The notes under the pieces: generated by a model
Told to the model about the DNA's origin: nothing
Database searches by the model: none
Seen by the model: the letters and a program-made list of their open reading frames with translations, nothing else
Part shown: positions 26,549-35,243 of the stretch, piece after piece
Layout of the letters: each line of letters begins with the position of its first letter
How positions within the stretch are numbered: the stretch's first letter is position 1
Origin: a bacterium 1xD8-48
Lineage (GTDB): Bacteria; Bacillota; Clostridia; Lachnospirales; Lachnospiraceae
Assembly: GCA_009917455.1 (NCBI GenBank)
Contig: QZDS01000021.1
Span: 28,801-92,800, forward strand
Reading direction: 5' to 3'
Length of the DNA stretch: 64,000 nucleotides
Program-made: the position numbers and the translations under genes

Positions 26549-27274
26549 ATGTTGGAAAATAAAAAAAGGACACCGGAAGAACTCAAAAAATATATGATTG
26601 ACCTCAGGGAATGGTTAGCCCAGGAGAGGGATAAGCCCATTGAAGAAATGGCAGATTTCTTTTCCAACCGGATTGATAATTATGATAATGTTCATCTTGG
26701 TAATTGGCCGGAGGAATATGCTCATATAGCGGATTACTTTGATACCCCTTTAAATACTTTACTTGATATTGGCTGCGGTACCGGGCTGGAGCTTGCATCA
26801 ATCTATGAAAGGTTTCCTGATGTGAAGATTACGGGTATTGATTTATCCAAAGATATGTTGGAAAAACTCCGGGTTAAATATGCGGATAGGGATATTGATT
26901 TAATTATGGCAGATTATTTTGAATATCCATTAGAAGCAGAGAAATATGACGCCGCTCTTTCATTTGAAACATTACATCATTTTAAATATGCTAAAAAGCA
27001 AAAGATATATGAGAAGCTTTTTCAGGCAATTAAACGCGGAGGTTACTATATCGAATGTGATTATGTCGCCTGTTGTCTGGATGAGGAAAAGCTCTGCCTT
27101 GAGCAGTATGAATTTAAACGTAAAGAAAACAACATACCTGACGACGTCTTTGTTCATATTGATATTCCTTTAACGCCTGAGCATCAAATACAGTTGATGA
27201 GAAATGCTGGTTTCAGAAATGTGCATATACTTTACGAAAATAAAAGCACAATGATTATTAAAGCCGAAAAATGA
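26549..27274 (+). CDS. Class I SAM-dependent methyltransferase
   Basis: A 241-residue Rossmann-fold methyltransferase. Motif I LLDIGCGTGLE is at about 71-81, followed by ITGIDLSKDML and DAALSFETLHHF, the usual SAM-binding and post-I regions. The substrate is unknown; the family includes small-molecule and quinone methyltransferases. It is the second gene of the tetR operon, so it may modify the compound sensed by the regulator. Confidence 0.88.
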   Translation: MLENKKRTPEELKKYMIDLREWLAQERDKPIEEMADFFSNRIDNYDNVHLGNWPEEYAHIADYFDTPLNTLLDIGCGTGLELASIYERFPDVKITGIDLSKDMLEKLRVKYADRDIDLIMADYFEYPLEAEKYDAALSFETLHHFKYAKKQKIYEKLFQAIKRGGYYIECDYVACCLDEEKLCLEQYEFKRKENNIPDDVFVHIDIPLTPEHQIQLMRNAGFRNVHILYENKSTMIIKAEK

Positions 27275-27335
27275 ACGAAGCCGGACGCAGAAACGACAGA
27301 GTTGTTCTCTTATAAGTAAAAAAAGAAATCACATT

Positions 27336-28055
27336 TCAGAGCCCTTTCATCATGCGCGTGGACATCAGGCAGGTTTCTCCGTTGGTAAAATGAATCATCC
27401 TGTTTTTGACGTCCACCTCTTTTATGTTATTTTTATTTACCAGAAACGACCGGTGGCAGCGCACAAAGTTATCGCCCAATGTGTCCGCCAGCTCTTTTAT
27501 CGTGCCGGAAAATTCAATCTGGCGGTCTTTTCCGTGGAGAATGACCTTATGGATATTGCCGGAGGTCTCAAAAAAGAAAATGTCATTATAATCCACGCTG
27601 ATTTTCCGTCCGCCGAACCGGACAGTACAGGCCTTATGTGTCCTGCCCATATGGAGCGTATGGCGTTCCATTGCATTTAACAGACATTCCCTGATTTTCA
27701 CCTTCGCTTCGGCAGGATTGTCCTTTAAAACAAAGTCCATTGCCTCCACCCGATACTGAAAGGTCATGTAGCTCATTTCGGAATGCGCGGTTATGAATAT
27801 GACGAAGCCGCGGGGGTCGGACAATCTGATTTCCTGCGCCAGCTTCATTCCGTTCATATCGCTGCCCAGGTCGATATCAAGGAAATAAATTCCTGTGTTT
27901 GTACCGGTTCTGACCTTTTCCAGCAGTACATACGGGTCCCCCGCCTCCAGGATAAGCTGCATATCCAGCTCCTCTATCAGTACAGTATTCCGAATAATTT
28001 GCACAATCGCCCGCCGCTGCGCGGCGTCATCTTCGCACACAAAGATGTCCAGCAT
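27336..28055 (-). CDS. LytTR-family response regulator (AgrA-like)
   Basis: A 239-residue regulator with a receiver domain (FVCEDDAAQRR at the start; phosphoacceptor Asp in YFLDIDLGSDMNG near 60) and a C-terminal LytTR DNA-binding domain (FVRCHRSFLVNKNNIKEVD). This is the AgrA/ComE/VirR architecture used in peptide signalling in Firmicutes. It overlaps the operon of the histidine kinase six bases upstream. Confidence 0.9.
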   Translation of the reverse strand: MLDIFVCEDDAAQRRAIVQIIRNTVLIEELDMQLILEAGDPYVLLEKVRTGTNTGIYFLDIDLGSDMNGMKLAQEIRLSDPRGFVIFITAHSEMSYMTFQYRVEAMDFVLKDNPAEAKVKIRECLLNAMERHTLHMGRTHKACTVRFGGRKISVDYNDIFFFETSGNIHKVILHGKDRQIEFSGTIKELADTLGDNFVRCHRSFLVNKNNIKEVDVKNRMIHFTNGETCLMSTRMMKGL

Positions 28056-28061
28056 ATGATA

Positions 28062-29357
28062 TCACCCCTTTCCGGCAGACAGCTCCATGTGCTGCGTGAA
28101 GCGTCCGCGCCTTATTGTTGTTTCCAGCAGAACATTGTCATAAGAACCGATGATTTTCTGAACATTGGAAAGCCCGATTCCCTGATGTCCGGTCTTTGTG
28201 CTGAACCCCTTTTGCTTTAACCTGTGCAGCGCCACTCCGTTATCCTGAAAGCAGTTGCTTATGATGACCGACACGCCTTCCTCATTCTGAATGATATTTA
28301 AGCCTATCTGCGGCTGACTGGTCTCCAGCGCGGCTTCAATCGCATTGTCCAGAAAGATTCCCAGTATTCTGGCAAGGTCTACGGTGTCCATCAGAAAACC
28401 GTCCACCTTATCGGGAATGTCAATCGTGACCTCAATCCCGGATTCGTGGGCGTAAATCATTTTTGCGCAGAGCAGGCTTTTGATTTCCAACACACCGATG
28501 TTGCCTAACTGATTCAGCTTGTAATCCCCCTGGTCAATCAGATTCTTCGTAGGGAAAATTTTGCTTTCAAAAAATTTCTTTAGTTCGTCCATATCGCCGT
28601 TTTCAATATAGCCGGACAGTGAGAGCAGAATGTTCACATAATCGTGCTTAAAAGAGCGCAGACCGTTATACATGGCTTCCAGATTTTGTGCGTAGTCCTG
28701 TAAATCCTGCAGGGCTTTCTGTTTGGCCTGCTCCTGCACCTGCTCCAGCCACATAAGGCGCATGGCCAGAAGCAGAAAAAGCATAACGAGCAGATATCCT
28801 GAAATATGCAGGACGTTATTATATATCATTTTGCCGAGAGAGCCGTTTTGTCCCGGGATGATATCGTCAAATAAAAAAATGGTTATAAGGAGCAGTAATA
28901 CGGCGTCAATCAGATACCACGTCTGATGAAGGCGCAAAACGCCTTTGCCTGACAATAATAATTTTTTAAGCAGTCTGCCGCAAAACAGCGTAATAAAATA
29001 AAACAGCAGGATGTGAATCAGCCGCACGCCAAAGGAAACATACTGCCGATTGATGAAAGACAAAGGAATCAATGCATGCAGAAAACCGGTCAGAATATTA
29101 TCTGTCACAATGGCAAGCACGAATCCAACCATCCCCATACAGACATTCTCCGGCGCGGTATCCCGGCAGATAATCAGTCCATAAATACAGACTACAGCCA
29201 GAATGCCGAACAGACCGTATGGTATTAAGGACAGGAGCGTTACCGGCATTCCGGCAGCCAGCAGCAGTACATAAAGCGCAGCAAACGCTTTCAGGCTCAT
29301 GCGCCCGGGCCATACATTGCGAATGGCAACAGCAAGCTGAAAAAAAGACAGCAGCAT
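28062..29357 (-). CDS. GHKL-type sensor histidine kinase (AgrC-like)
   Basis: A 431-residue kinase. The first ~205 residues hold about six hydrophobic helices, followed by a coiled linker and the atypical histidine region SFKHDYVNILLSLSGYI. The GHKL ATPase domain shows FLDNAIEAALE (N box) and GHQGIGLSNVQKIIGSYD (G box). This matches AgrC-type receptors for peptide autoinducers. GGAAG precedes the ATG. It forms a two-gene operon with the LytTR regulator. No agrB-like processing gene is present in the window. Confidence 0.88.
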   Translation of the reverse strand: MLLSFFQLAVAIRNVWPGRMSLKAFAALYVLLLAAGMPVTLLSLIPYGLFGILAVVCIYGLIICRDTAPENVCMGMVGFVLAIVTDNILTGFLHALIPLSFINRQYVSFGVRLIHILLFYFITLFCGRLLKKLLLSGKGVLRLHQTWYLIDAVLLLLITIFLFDDIIPGQNGSLGKMIYNNVLHISGYLLVMLFLLLAMRLMWLEQVQEQAKQKALQDLQDYAQNLEAMYNGLRSFKHDYVNILLSLSGYIENGDMDELKKFFESKIFPTKNLIDQGDYKLNQLGNIGVLEIKSLLCAKMIYAHESGIEVTIDIPDKVDGFLMDTVDLARILGIFLDNAIEAALETSQPQIGLNIIQNEEGVSVIISNCFQDNGVALHRLKQKGFSTKTGHQGIGLSNVQKIIGSYDNVLLETTIRRGRFTQHMELSAGKG

Positions 29358-29445
29358 TTCAATATTTTCTTCCTTTCAAGTTTTACTCCCCTGATTATAC
29401 TTTATGTGATTCTCTGTATCAAGCGCCGCTATGCGAAAATGACGA

Positions 29446-29482
29446 ATAAGTGCGCGCTTTGCCGAAAAAGGAACGCACTTAT
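29446..29482. repeat. Inverted repeat between the kinase and small-peptide genes
   Basis: ATAAGTGCG (29446-29454) is repeated inverted as CGCACTTAT (29474-29482). It lies in the divergent intergenic region, upstream of the 58-aa peptide gene, and may be a regulator site or a hairpin. Confidence 0.4.
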
Positions 29483-29623
29483 CTGCAAAAAGAAGCGTTT
29501 TACGACTGTTTTGAGAGAACCGCTGTTTTCTCTGGTATACTCTCTTGCAGATAAATACATATTAGTTGCAATAAGCTGACCCGCGAAGCGTGGCAGCGTT
29601 TGCCGGGAAGGAGATTGAAAGTT

Positions 29624-29800
29624 ATGAAAAATCTTTTGAAAGGGGCTGCAGTGATGGCAGCTGTAATGATTGCTAATTTAATCGTCAGTATCGTCTGCAA
29701 TATGAACGGCATTGAATTAAATTCGACAGTTACAGGTACCGTATCAGCAGTTTCCGCTATATTAATTTATCACGGACTGACGAAAAATGGAAAAAATTAG
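29624..29800 (+). CDS. Small 58-aa two-helix membrane protein
   Basis: A short gene with a good ribosome binding site (AAGGAGA) before the ATG at 29624. The product has two hydrophobic helices (about 4-24 and 37-52) joined by NMNGIELNSTVTG and ends in a basic tail. I do not recognise the family. A possible -10 (TATACT) lies ~80 bases upstream, near the partial repeats GACTGTTTT and CGCTGTTTT. It is divergent from the Agr-like kinase operon, so it could be a target or signal precursor of that system; this is inference from position only. Confidence 0.6.
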   Translation: MKNLLKGAAVMAAVMIANLIVSIVCNMNGIELNSTVTGTVSAVSAILIYHGLTKNGKN

Positions 29801-29841
29801 GAGTCAGTGACGGTATGGGTCGTGTTCTGCCAGGAAATCCG

Positions 29842-30723
29842 TCATTTTGAATGCGTGGGAATATAGGAGGGATACTTCTGTAAAAATTTTTCATTTGCTC
29901 TTTGCATGGCCTCATAATATTCCCGGTAGGAATTGCTTAAGCGGCACATTGCCGGGATAAAAACCTCATTGTAGCCGCTTGCGCTTTGAAACTGCTTAAG
30001 GGCTTCCTCCAGAAGAAACGCCGGCGAATTTCTGTATTCTTCCGACTGCTTATACGCCATCCAGCTTTCAATGAATTCCTGATTTTCGGCAATGTATTTT
30101 TCCGTATCGGAAATCACAGCGTCCATTCCCTCCGCCATCTTCTCGACAAATTCTTCATCAAAATGGGCCACGGCCTCGTCCAGACATTTCTGCAGATTAT
30201 CGGGAAGCCGGAAATCCGCGCCGTCCAGAAAGGAAATAACCGTTTCATAAGCCTCCTGCTGCTCCTTCGTCGCAACGGGTTCGTCCAGATAAGCGGCAAA
30301 ATGCAGACAGATATATCTGCCGTAGTTTCCCGGAAAGGCGTTAAAAATTCTCTCCGATACGGCCTCCTTTTTCTGCAGCTGGCTCAGCTTTTCCTCCGTT
30401 TCCTCCCAGTTACCTTTCTCCGCCAGCTCTGAAATCAGCTTTTGCTTTTCCTGCAAAACCGTTGCCTCCATTGCCTTTCTGAACGAAACCCTCGCCAGAG
30501 TCTCCTTCCCTGCCCCCGTCTCCGACAAAATACTGCGAATCTCTCCGACAGATAACCCCAGCCCCCTTAAAACCGAAATCTTCCGTAACGCCATCACGTC
30601 CCTTTCCGAGAAGTCCCGATATCCGTTTTCCTGGACCGCCGGAACTATCAGCCCCTGCTGCCTGTAGTATTCAACTGCCTTTTTGGTAAGGGAACACTTT
30701 TTGCACACCTCGTTTATCAGCAT
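29842..30723 (-). CDS. MerR-family transcriptional regulator
   Basis: A 293-residue regulator. The winged-helix N-terminus is clear: INEVCKKCSLTKKAVEYYRQ, GLIVPAVQENGYRDF, then RKISVLRGLGLSVGEIRSIL. A ~200-residue helical effector domain follows, rich in Glu and Lys, without a motif I recognise. The ATG at 30723 follows GGGGGTG. Its promoter has the long spacer of MerR-controlled genes, suggesting autoregulation. Confidence 0.87.
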   Translation of the reverse strand: MLINEVCKKCSLTKKAVEYYRQQGLIVPAVQENGYRDFSERDVMALRKISVLRGLGLSVGEIRSILSETGAGKETLARVSFRKAMEATVLQEKQKLISELAEKGNWEETEEKLSQLQKKEAVSERIFNAFPGNYGRYICLHFAAYLDEPVATKEQQEAYETVISFLDGADFRLPDNLQKCLDEAVAHFDEEFVEKMAEGMDAVISDTEKYIAENQEFIESWMAYKQSEEYRNSPAFLLEEALKQFQSASGYNEVFIPAMCRLSNSYREYYEAMQRANEKFLQKYPSYIPTHSK

Positions 30724-30799
30724 GGATTTCACCCCCTGTTCTTTTCACTCCGCGCCTCCGGCAATACTGGCAGTCAATACTCTGCCTGACGCTGATATT

Positions 30800-30830
30800 A
30801 TAGTAACCCGCCCCCTCAGGGCACAGTCAA
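30800..30830 (-). promoter_or_regulatory. MerR-type promoter with 19-bp spacer
   Basis: On the minus strand TTGACT (30825-30830) is separated by 19 bases from TACTAT (30800-30805). The spacer contains GCCCTGAGGGGGC, an imperfect dyad. MerR regulators twist such over-long promoters into activity. Confidence 0.5.
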
Positions 30831-31141
30831 GCGTTTTCCCGGGTTTTTTTGCTATTTTATACTAAATTTGCTTAAACACTTGACACCGCCTCAAAAAAGC
30901 GTTAATTTATCAGTAATTCAAAATATCTTTCTATTCTTTATCGTGTGCATTTCGCACATTCGGCATTTTCTGCCGGTTTATCCAATTGCTTTTATGGGAT
31001 GAATGAAGATGAGAAAACACTGTAACTGTAAACACCGCGAAAGCCTGTATGGTGCATAAGTCAGTTTTACGGCTTGGAATACAGTCTGAAATTGACTCAG
31101 GCCATGTGTACGCCAAAGCGGTACCTAAACGGAGGATTTTT
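30831..31141. other. Intergenic region between merR and the PD-(D/E)XK gene
   Basis: About 310 bases with no gene seen. A TTGACA lies shortly after the merR promoter on the plus strand, with only a poor -10 (TAATTT) 17 bases on. The CGGAGG ribosome binding site of the next gene ends the region. Confidence 0.4.
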
Positions 31142-32332
31142 ATGACAGCAAAACTAAAGGATTATTTCCCTCTCATCAGGGAAAGGGATGAAGTACTGGC
31201 AGAAATCAGAAAAAGCCGGACTCTCCACAGGCAATTCAGGGACTGGACAAAACAGCAGCAGGAGGAATTCCTGGATATCTGCACCGGGGTAAAAGGATTA
31301 AAGCTCTTGTACGACGGATTTTTCAAGGAGGTCATGAACCCGGAATACGTCCCGGAGCGGCTCAGCGATTTCCTCTCCTGCCTTCTGGGTCAGGAGCTTA
31401 AGGTGGTCGCAGCGATTCCCTCGGACTCTGCGCGGCTTGCCGACGAAAGCGTCCTTCTGGGGATGGATATCGTGGTGGCGCTTGCTGACGGGAGCATTGC
31501 CAATGTGGAAATGCAGCGAATAGGGTATCTTTTCCCCGGCCAGAGGGGCGCCTGCTACTCGGCGGACCTGCTGCTGCGCCAGTATAAGCGGGTAAGGGGG
31601 CGAAAGGAGAATTTCAGCTACCGGGATGTGAAAAGCGTGTATACCATTGTGCTTTTTGAAAAGAGCCCTGCGGCATTCCACGCCTACCCTGATATCTGGT
31701 ATCATTTTTTCAGGCAGAAATCAGACACCGGACTTGAGCTGGAGCTTTTACAGAAATATCTATTTATCCCCCTTGACATATTTACGAAAAACCGGCAAAA
31801 TAGAAACATAAGAAGCAAAAAGGACGCATGGCTGACCCTGTTTTCCAGCGACGACCCGGAGACTGTCATGGAGCTGATAGAGGCATACCCGGAGTTTAAG
31901 GAAATCTATGAGGAAGGCTACGAAATCTGTCGGAATATGGAGAAAGTGATGGGACTGTTTTCAAAGGAATTGTATCTGCTTGACCGGAACACGGAGAAGC
32001 TTATGTTTGACGAGATGCAGAAGGAGAGCGAGGAGCTGCGGATAAAGAGTGAAGAAATGCGGCGGGAGAATGAAAAGATGCGGCTTAAAAACGACATAAT
32101 GCAACAGGAAAACCAAAAGATGCGGCTCGAAAACGACGTAATGCAACAGGAAAACCAAAAGATGCGGCTCGAAAACGACGTAATGCAACAGGAAAACCAA
32201 AAGATACACATGGAAAAGGATGTAATGCAGCGTGAAAACGAAGAACTAAAAAGAGAAAAAGAAATGCTGGTAAAAGAACTGGAAAAGCTCAGACGTGAGC
32301 AGGATGCCCTGAAAAACGGAAAACAAAATTAG
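31142..32332 (+). CDS. PD-(D/E)XK nuclease-family protein (Rpn/transposase-associated) with repeat coiled coil
   Basis: A 396-residue protein. Residues ~40-270 match the PD-(D/E)XK nuclease family linked to Rpn/YhgA recombination-promoting nucleases: LLYDGFFKEVMNP, LLGMDIVVALADGSIANVEMQ (candidate D...E-x-Q active site) and YRDVKSVYTIVLFEKSP. The C-terminal ~90 residues form a charged coiled coil made of a 14-residue repeat (MRLENDVMQQENQK). The ATG at 31142 follows CGGAGG. These proteins are common in several copies per gut Clostridia genome; catalytic activity is not proven by sequence. Confidence 0.82.
   Translation: MTAKLKDYFPLIRERDEVLAEIRKSRTLHRQFRDWTKQQQEEFLDICTGVKGLKLLYDGFFKEVMNPEYVPERLSDFLSCLLGQELKVVAAIPSDSARLADESVLLGMDIVVALADGSIANVEMQRIGYLFPGQRGACYSADLLLRQYKRVRGRKENFSYRDVKSVYTIVLFEKSPAAFHAYPDIWYHFFRQKSDTGLELELLQKYLFIPLDIFTKNRQNRNIRSKKDAWLTLFSSDDPETVMELIEAYPEFKEIYEEGYEICRNMEKVMGLFSKELYLLDRNTEKLMFDEMQKESEELRIKSEEMRRENEKMRLKNDIMQQENQKMRLENDVMQQENQKMRLENDVMQQENQKIHMEKDVMQRENEELKREKEMLVKELEKLRREQDALKNGKQN
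32078..32245 (+). repeat. Tandem 42-bp coding repeat, four units
   Basis: Units start at 32078, 32120, 32162 and 32204. The second and third units are identical and the fourth is diverged; half a unit precedes the first. Each encodes two heptads of the coiled coil, so gain or loss of units keeps the frame. Confidence 0.9.
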
Positions 32333-32360
32333 TAACAGTTCAGCCATGCAGAATTGTTAC
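32332..32360. terminator. Weak hairpin after the PD-(D/E)XK gene
   Basis: GTAACAGTTC pairs with GAATTGTTAC with one mismatch. It begins at the stop codon and lacks a clear T run. Confidence 0.35.
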
Positions 32361-32519
32361 CAAAATTAAGATAAGCCGCTATTTTTTTCTTTTGTTTTTC
32401 CGACAATTATATTATAATAGAAAGGACGGCATAAAAGCTCTGGCTGCCGCCTGAAATACGATTAAATAATAAGGAAGCGGGACAATCGGAATGTAAAGCG
32501 CTTCCTATGGAGGAGAACT

Positions 32520-33710
32520 ATGGAGAGAAAAGTAGGAACTATATCGCGGGGAATCCGCTGCCCGATAATACGGGAAGGCGACAATCTGGTAAAAATTGTT
32601 ACGGACAGCGTACTGGAAGCAGCGGAAAGCGAGAACTTTGAAATCCGTGACAGGGACGTCATTGCCGTGACGGAATCTATCGTTGCAAGAGCTCAGGGAA
32701 ATTATGCCTCTGTTCAGGCAATTGCCGAGGACGTGAAGGCAAAGCTGGGCGGAGAAACGATTGGCGTGATTTTCCCGATTTTGTCCAGGAACCGTTTCGC
32801 AATCTGCCTCAGGGGAATTGCCATGGGCGCCAAAAAAATCGTATTGATGCTCAGCTATCCCAGCGACGAGGTGGGCAATGAGCTTGTTTCCTTAGACCAG
32901 CTTGACGAGGCGGGAATCAATCCCTACAGCGACGTCCTCACGCTGGAAAGATACAGGGAACTTTTCGGCGAAAACAAACATCCTTTTACAGGGGTGGATT
33001 ATGTCGCTTATTATGGAGAATTAATTAAAGAATCCGGCGCCGAGGTGGAAATCATTTTTGCCAACGACTGCCGCAGCATTCTTCCTTATACCAAAAGAGT
33101 ATTAAACTGCGATATCCACACAAGGGCCCGCACCAAGAGGCTTTTAAAGGCCGCCGGCGCTGAAGTGGTCATGGGCATGGACGATATTCTCACAAGCCCT
33201 GTAAACGGAAGCGGCTGTAACGAGCGCTACGGCCTGCTCGGCTCCAATAAGTCCACGGAGGATACCATCAAGCTTTTCCCCAGGGAATGTACCGATTTGG
33301 TAATGGATATCCAGAAGGAAATTTTAAACAGAACCGGAAAGAACGTGGAGGTTATGGTTTACGGCGACGGAGCTTTCAAGGACCCTGCAGGCAAAATCTG
33401 GGAGCTCGCAGACCCTTGCGTATCTCCCGCCAGCACTCCCGGCCTTGACGGTACGCCTAACGAGATTAAGCTGAAATACCTTGCGGACAATGATTTTAAA
33501 GATTTGTCAGGTCAGGCGTTAAAGGATGCCATTTCCGACCGTATCAGGGAAAAGAAAGACAATCTGGTGGGCGATATGGCTTCTCAGGGAACCACCCCCA
33601 GAAGGCTCACCGACTTAATCGGCTCCCTCTGCGATTTGACCAGCGGTTCCGGCGATAAGGGAACGCCCGTGATTTTAATTCAGGGATACTTTGACAATTA
33701 TGTCAGCTAA
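32520..33710 (+). CDS. CofE-like coenzyme F420:L-glutamate ligase family protein
   Basis: A 396-residue protein. The N-terminal part follows the CofE fold: RCPIIREGDNLVKIVTDSV, then RDRDVIAVTESIVARAQG. CofE adds glutamate to F420-0 in methanogens and actinobacteria, but Lachnospiraceae are not known to make F420, and no other F420 gene is in the window. Homologues of this length are annotated in many Clostridia, so the real substrate is probably different. A TATAAT lies ~100 bases upstream, and GGAGGAG precedes the ATG. A strong hairpin follows the gene. Confidence 0.72.
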   Translation: MERKVGTISRGIRCPIIREGDNLVKIVTDSVLEAAESENFEIRDRDVIAVTESIVARAQGNYASVQAIAEDVKAKLGGETIGVIFPILSRNRFAICLRGIAMGAKKIVLMLSYPSDEVGNELVSLDQLDEAGINPYSDVLTLERYRELFGENKHPFTGVDYVAYYGELIKESGAEVEIIFANDCRSILPYTKRVLNCDIHTRARTKRLLKAAGAEVVMGMDDILTSPVNGSGCNERYGLLGSNKSTEDTIKLFPRECTDLVMDIQKEILNRTGKNVEVMVYGDGAFKDPAGKIWELADPCVSPASTPGLDGTPNEIKLKYLADNDFKDLSGQALKDAISDRIREKKDNLVGDMASQGTTPRRLTDLIGSLCDLTSGSGDKGTPVILIQGYFDNYVS

Positions 33711-33773
33711 CGGTAACTATTATCGGCAGGATTTTTACTGTTCTTTCTGCACCAGGCAGTAAATGCCATGTAT

Positions 33774-33822
33774 ACAGACCGGGCAGGACGCCTTTAGATT
33801 TGAAGGCTCCTGCCCGGTCTGT
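33774..33822. terminator. Strong hairpin between convergent genes
   Basis: ACAGACCGGGCAGGA pairs with TCCTGCCCGGTCTGT, with a further CGCCTT/AAGGC stem inside. It sits between the convergent CofE-like and MFS genes and can end both transcripts, though no long T run follows. Confidence 0.7.
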
Positions 33823-33830
33823 TACTATTG

Positions 33831-35072
33831 TCATGCAAATTCTTTAAATATCTTTTTCGTTTTCACTGCAATCAGAAAAGAAACCGCACCCGCGAACAAA
33901 ACCACCGCAAATTCCTTTCCTTCCGCCGCTTCAAACAAAAATCCGTACAACATGCTTCCTAAGGGGTGGGCGCACATTGAAATCGTCAGCATAACAGCTA
34001 TTACTTTTCCGATTAATGCCTGCGGGGTCCTGGCCTGTACAAAAGACATCGCCTGCACGGAGAAAATCGTGGAAAATATCATTATAGCAAAACAGCAGAC
34101 CACCATCACCAGATAATTTATCATCCCTGTCCTAAAAAGCAAAAATGAAATTCCCATAGGAAACACACATAAGGATGCCAATATCAGCAGATTGCCGGCT
34201 TTCTGAATTACAAGCTTTCCCGCTAAAACGCCCACGCATATGCCGCCGGCCAGTCCGCCGGCTGCCAGCGTGCCCTCTGCAAAGCCGTAAAGCTGGTTTG
34301 GATTAAAGGCCCCTAAGTCCATCACTTCCGTTATCAGATACGGCATCCCCACATTTATCATTGCGGATAAAAAAAGATTAATTCCGCAAACCGCTAACAA
34401 TCCCCGGCATACAGCGGGTTCCTCTTTTATGATAAACCGAAAGCTTTCCCTGAAATCTCCTTTTACCGTCTTCCATATTCCGCCGCCGGAAGGCTGTTTT
34501 TGAAAAGGCATGCGGATAAAGATTTCCATTACCGCCGATACGAAAAAGCATATGATGCAGACCCACAGCACCGGTTCAAGCCCGTAAGCGCTGTACAAAA
34601 CTCCCCCAAGAGCAGGCCCTGTCAGTGCGGAGAGTGAGTTGATAACATTGACAACGGAATTTGCCGCCACGTAATTTTCCTGATTCACCAGCGACGGGAT
34701 ACTTGCCTGCACGGAGGGCTGATAAGCCCCGGCAATTCCATATAGAAGCATCAGTGTCACCGTCAGCAGCACCACCACGTTTGTGTCATTCTTAAGCAGT
34801 GAGAATAAAAGAATTACCGCCGCTGTAAAAAAGTCCAGCGCCACCATGATATTGCGCTTGTTGATTCTGTCCGCGATAATGCCTCCCACGGGCGAAACAA
34901 GAACCGAGGGGATAAAAGCGCAGGCTGTGACCGTCCCGAAAAGCGCTGCCGAACCTGTCAGATTCATAAGGTACAGCGGCAGTGCAAACCGGATAGTGGC
35001 ATTGCCAAACAGCGAAATAATCTGGCCAATCACCACCAGCGTAAAGTCCCTTGTAAAAAGCTTTTTATTCAT
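33831..35072 (-). CDS. MFS transporter (drug-efflux type)
   Basis: A 413-residue protein with twelve predicted helices and the MFS signatures SLFGNATIRFALPLYLMNLTG and GGIIADRINKRNIMV (motif A-like) near residues 20-75. It resembles the macrolide-efflux-like MFS group. A TetR gene lies directly upstream on the same strand, and an operator-like CATACC-N7-GGTATG sits 17 bases before the start codon, so it is probably induced by a toxic compound. Confidence 0.88.
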   Translation of the reverse strand: MNKKLFTRDFTLVVIGQIISLFGNATIRFALPLYLMNLTGSAALFGTVTACAFIPSVLVSPVGGIIADRINKRNIMVALDFFTAAVILLFSLLKNDTNVVVLLTVTLMLLYGIAGAYQPSVQASIPSLVNQENYVAANSVVNVINSLSALTGPALGGVLYSAYGLEPVLWVCIICFFVSAVMEIFIRMPFQKQPSGGGIWKTVKGDFRESFRFIIKEEPAVCRGLLAVCGINLFLSAMINVGMPYLITEVMDLGAFNPNQLYGFAEGTLAAGGLAGGICVGVLAGKLVIQKAGNLLILASLCVFPMGISFLLFRTGMINYLVMVVCCFAIMIFSTIFSVQAMSFVQARTPQALIGKVIAVMLTISMCAHPLGSMLYGFLFEAAEGKEFAVVLFAGAVSFLIAVKTKKIFKEFA

Positions 35073-35088
35073 AATTTTCCCTCCTTCT

Positions 35089-35107
35089 CATACCAAACAG
35101 CGGTATG
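35089..35107 (-). promoter_or_regulatory. TetR operator-like site before the MFS gene
   Basis: CATACC and GGTATG half-sites in inverted order with a seven-base spacer, just upstream of the ribosome binding site. The same half-sites with three-base spacers occur twice before the tetR gene. Confidence 0.55.
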
Positions 35108-35243
35108 TATTCCTGTAAATTTTTTGCAGCTTTATTCCTTTTCCTCCAAAGCCCTTTTACTAAGAGAAAAGCTCTGTCCCCGAAAAGGAACCGCTACATA
35201 AAAATCCTGTTACAGATACACTCGCTTAAAACAGCTTCTTCTG

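Noticed and set aside
31918..32211. Minus-strand frame with repeated Phe/Trp/Cys peptides
   Set aside because: It is the antisense reading of the 42-bp repeats in the PD-(D/E)XK gene.
32078..32245. CRISPR-like array
   Set aside because: The repeats are contiguous without spacers and encode coiled-coil heptads in frame. No CRISPR array or cas gene is present in the window.
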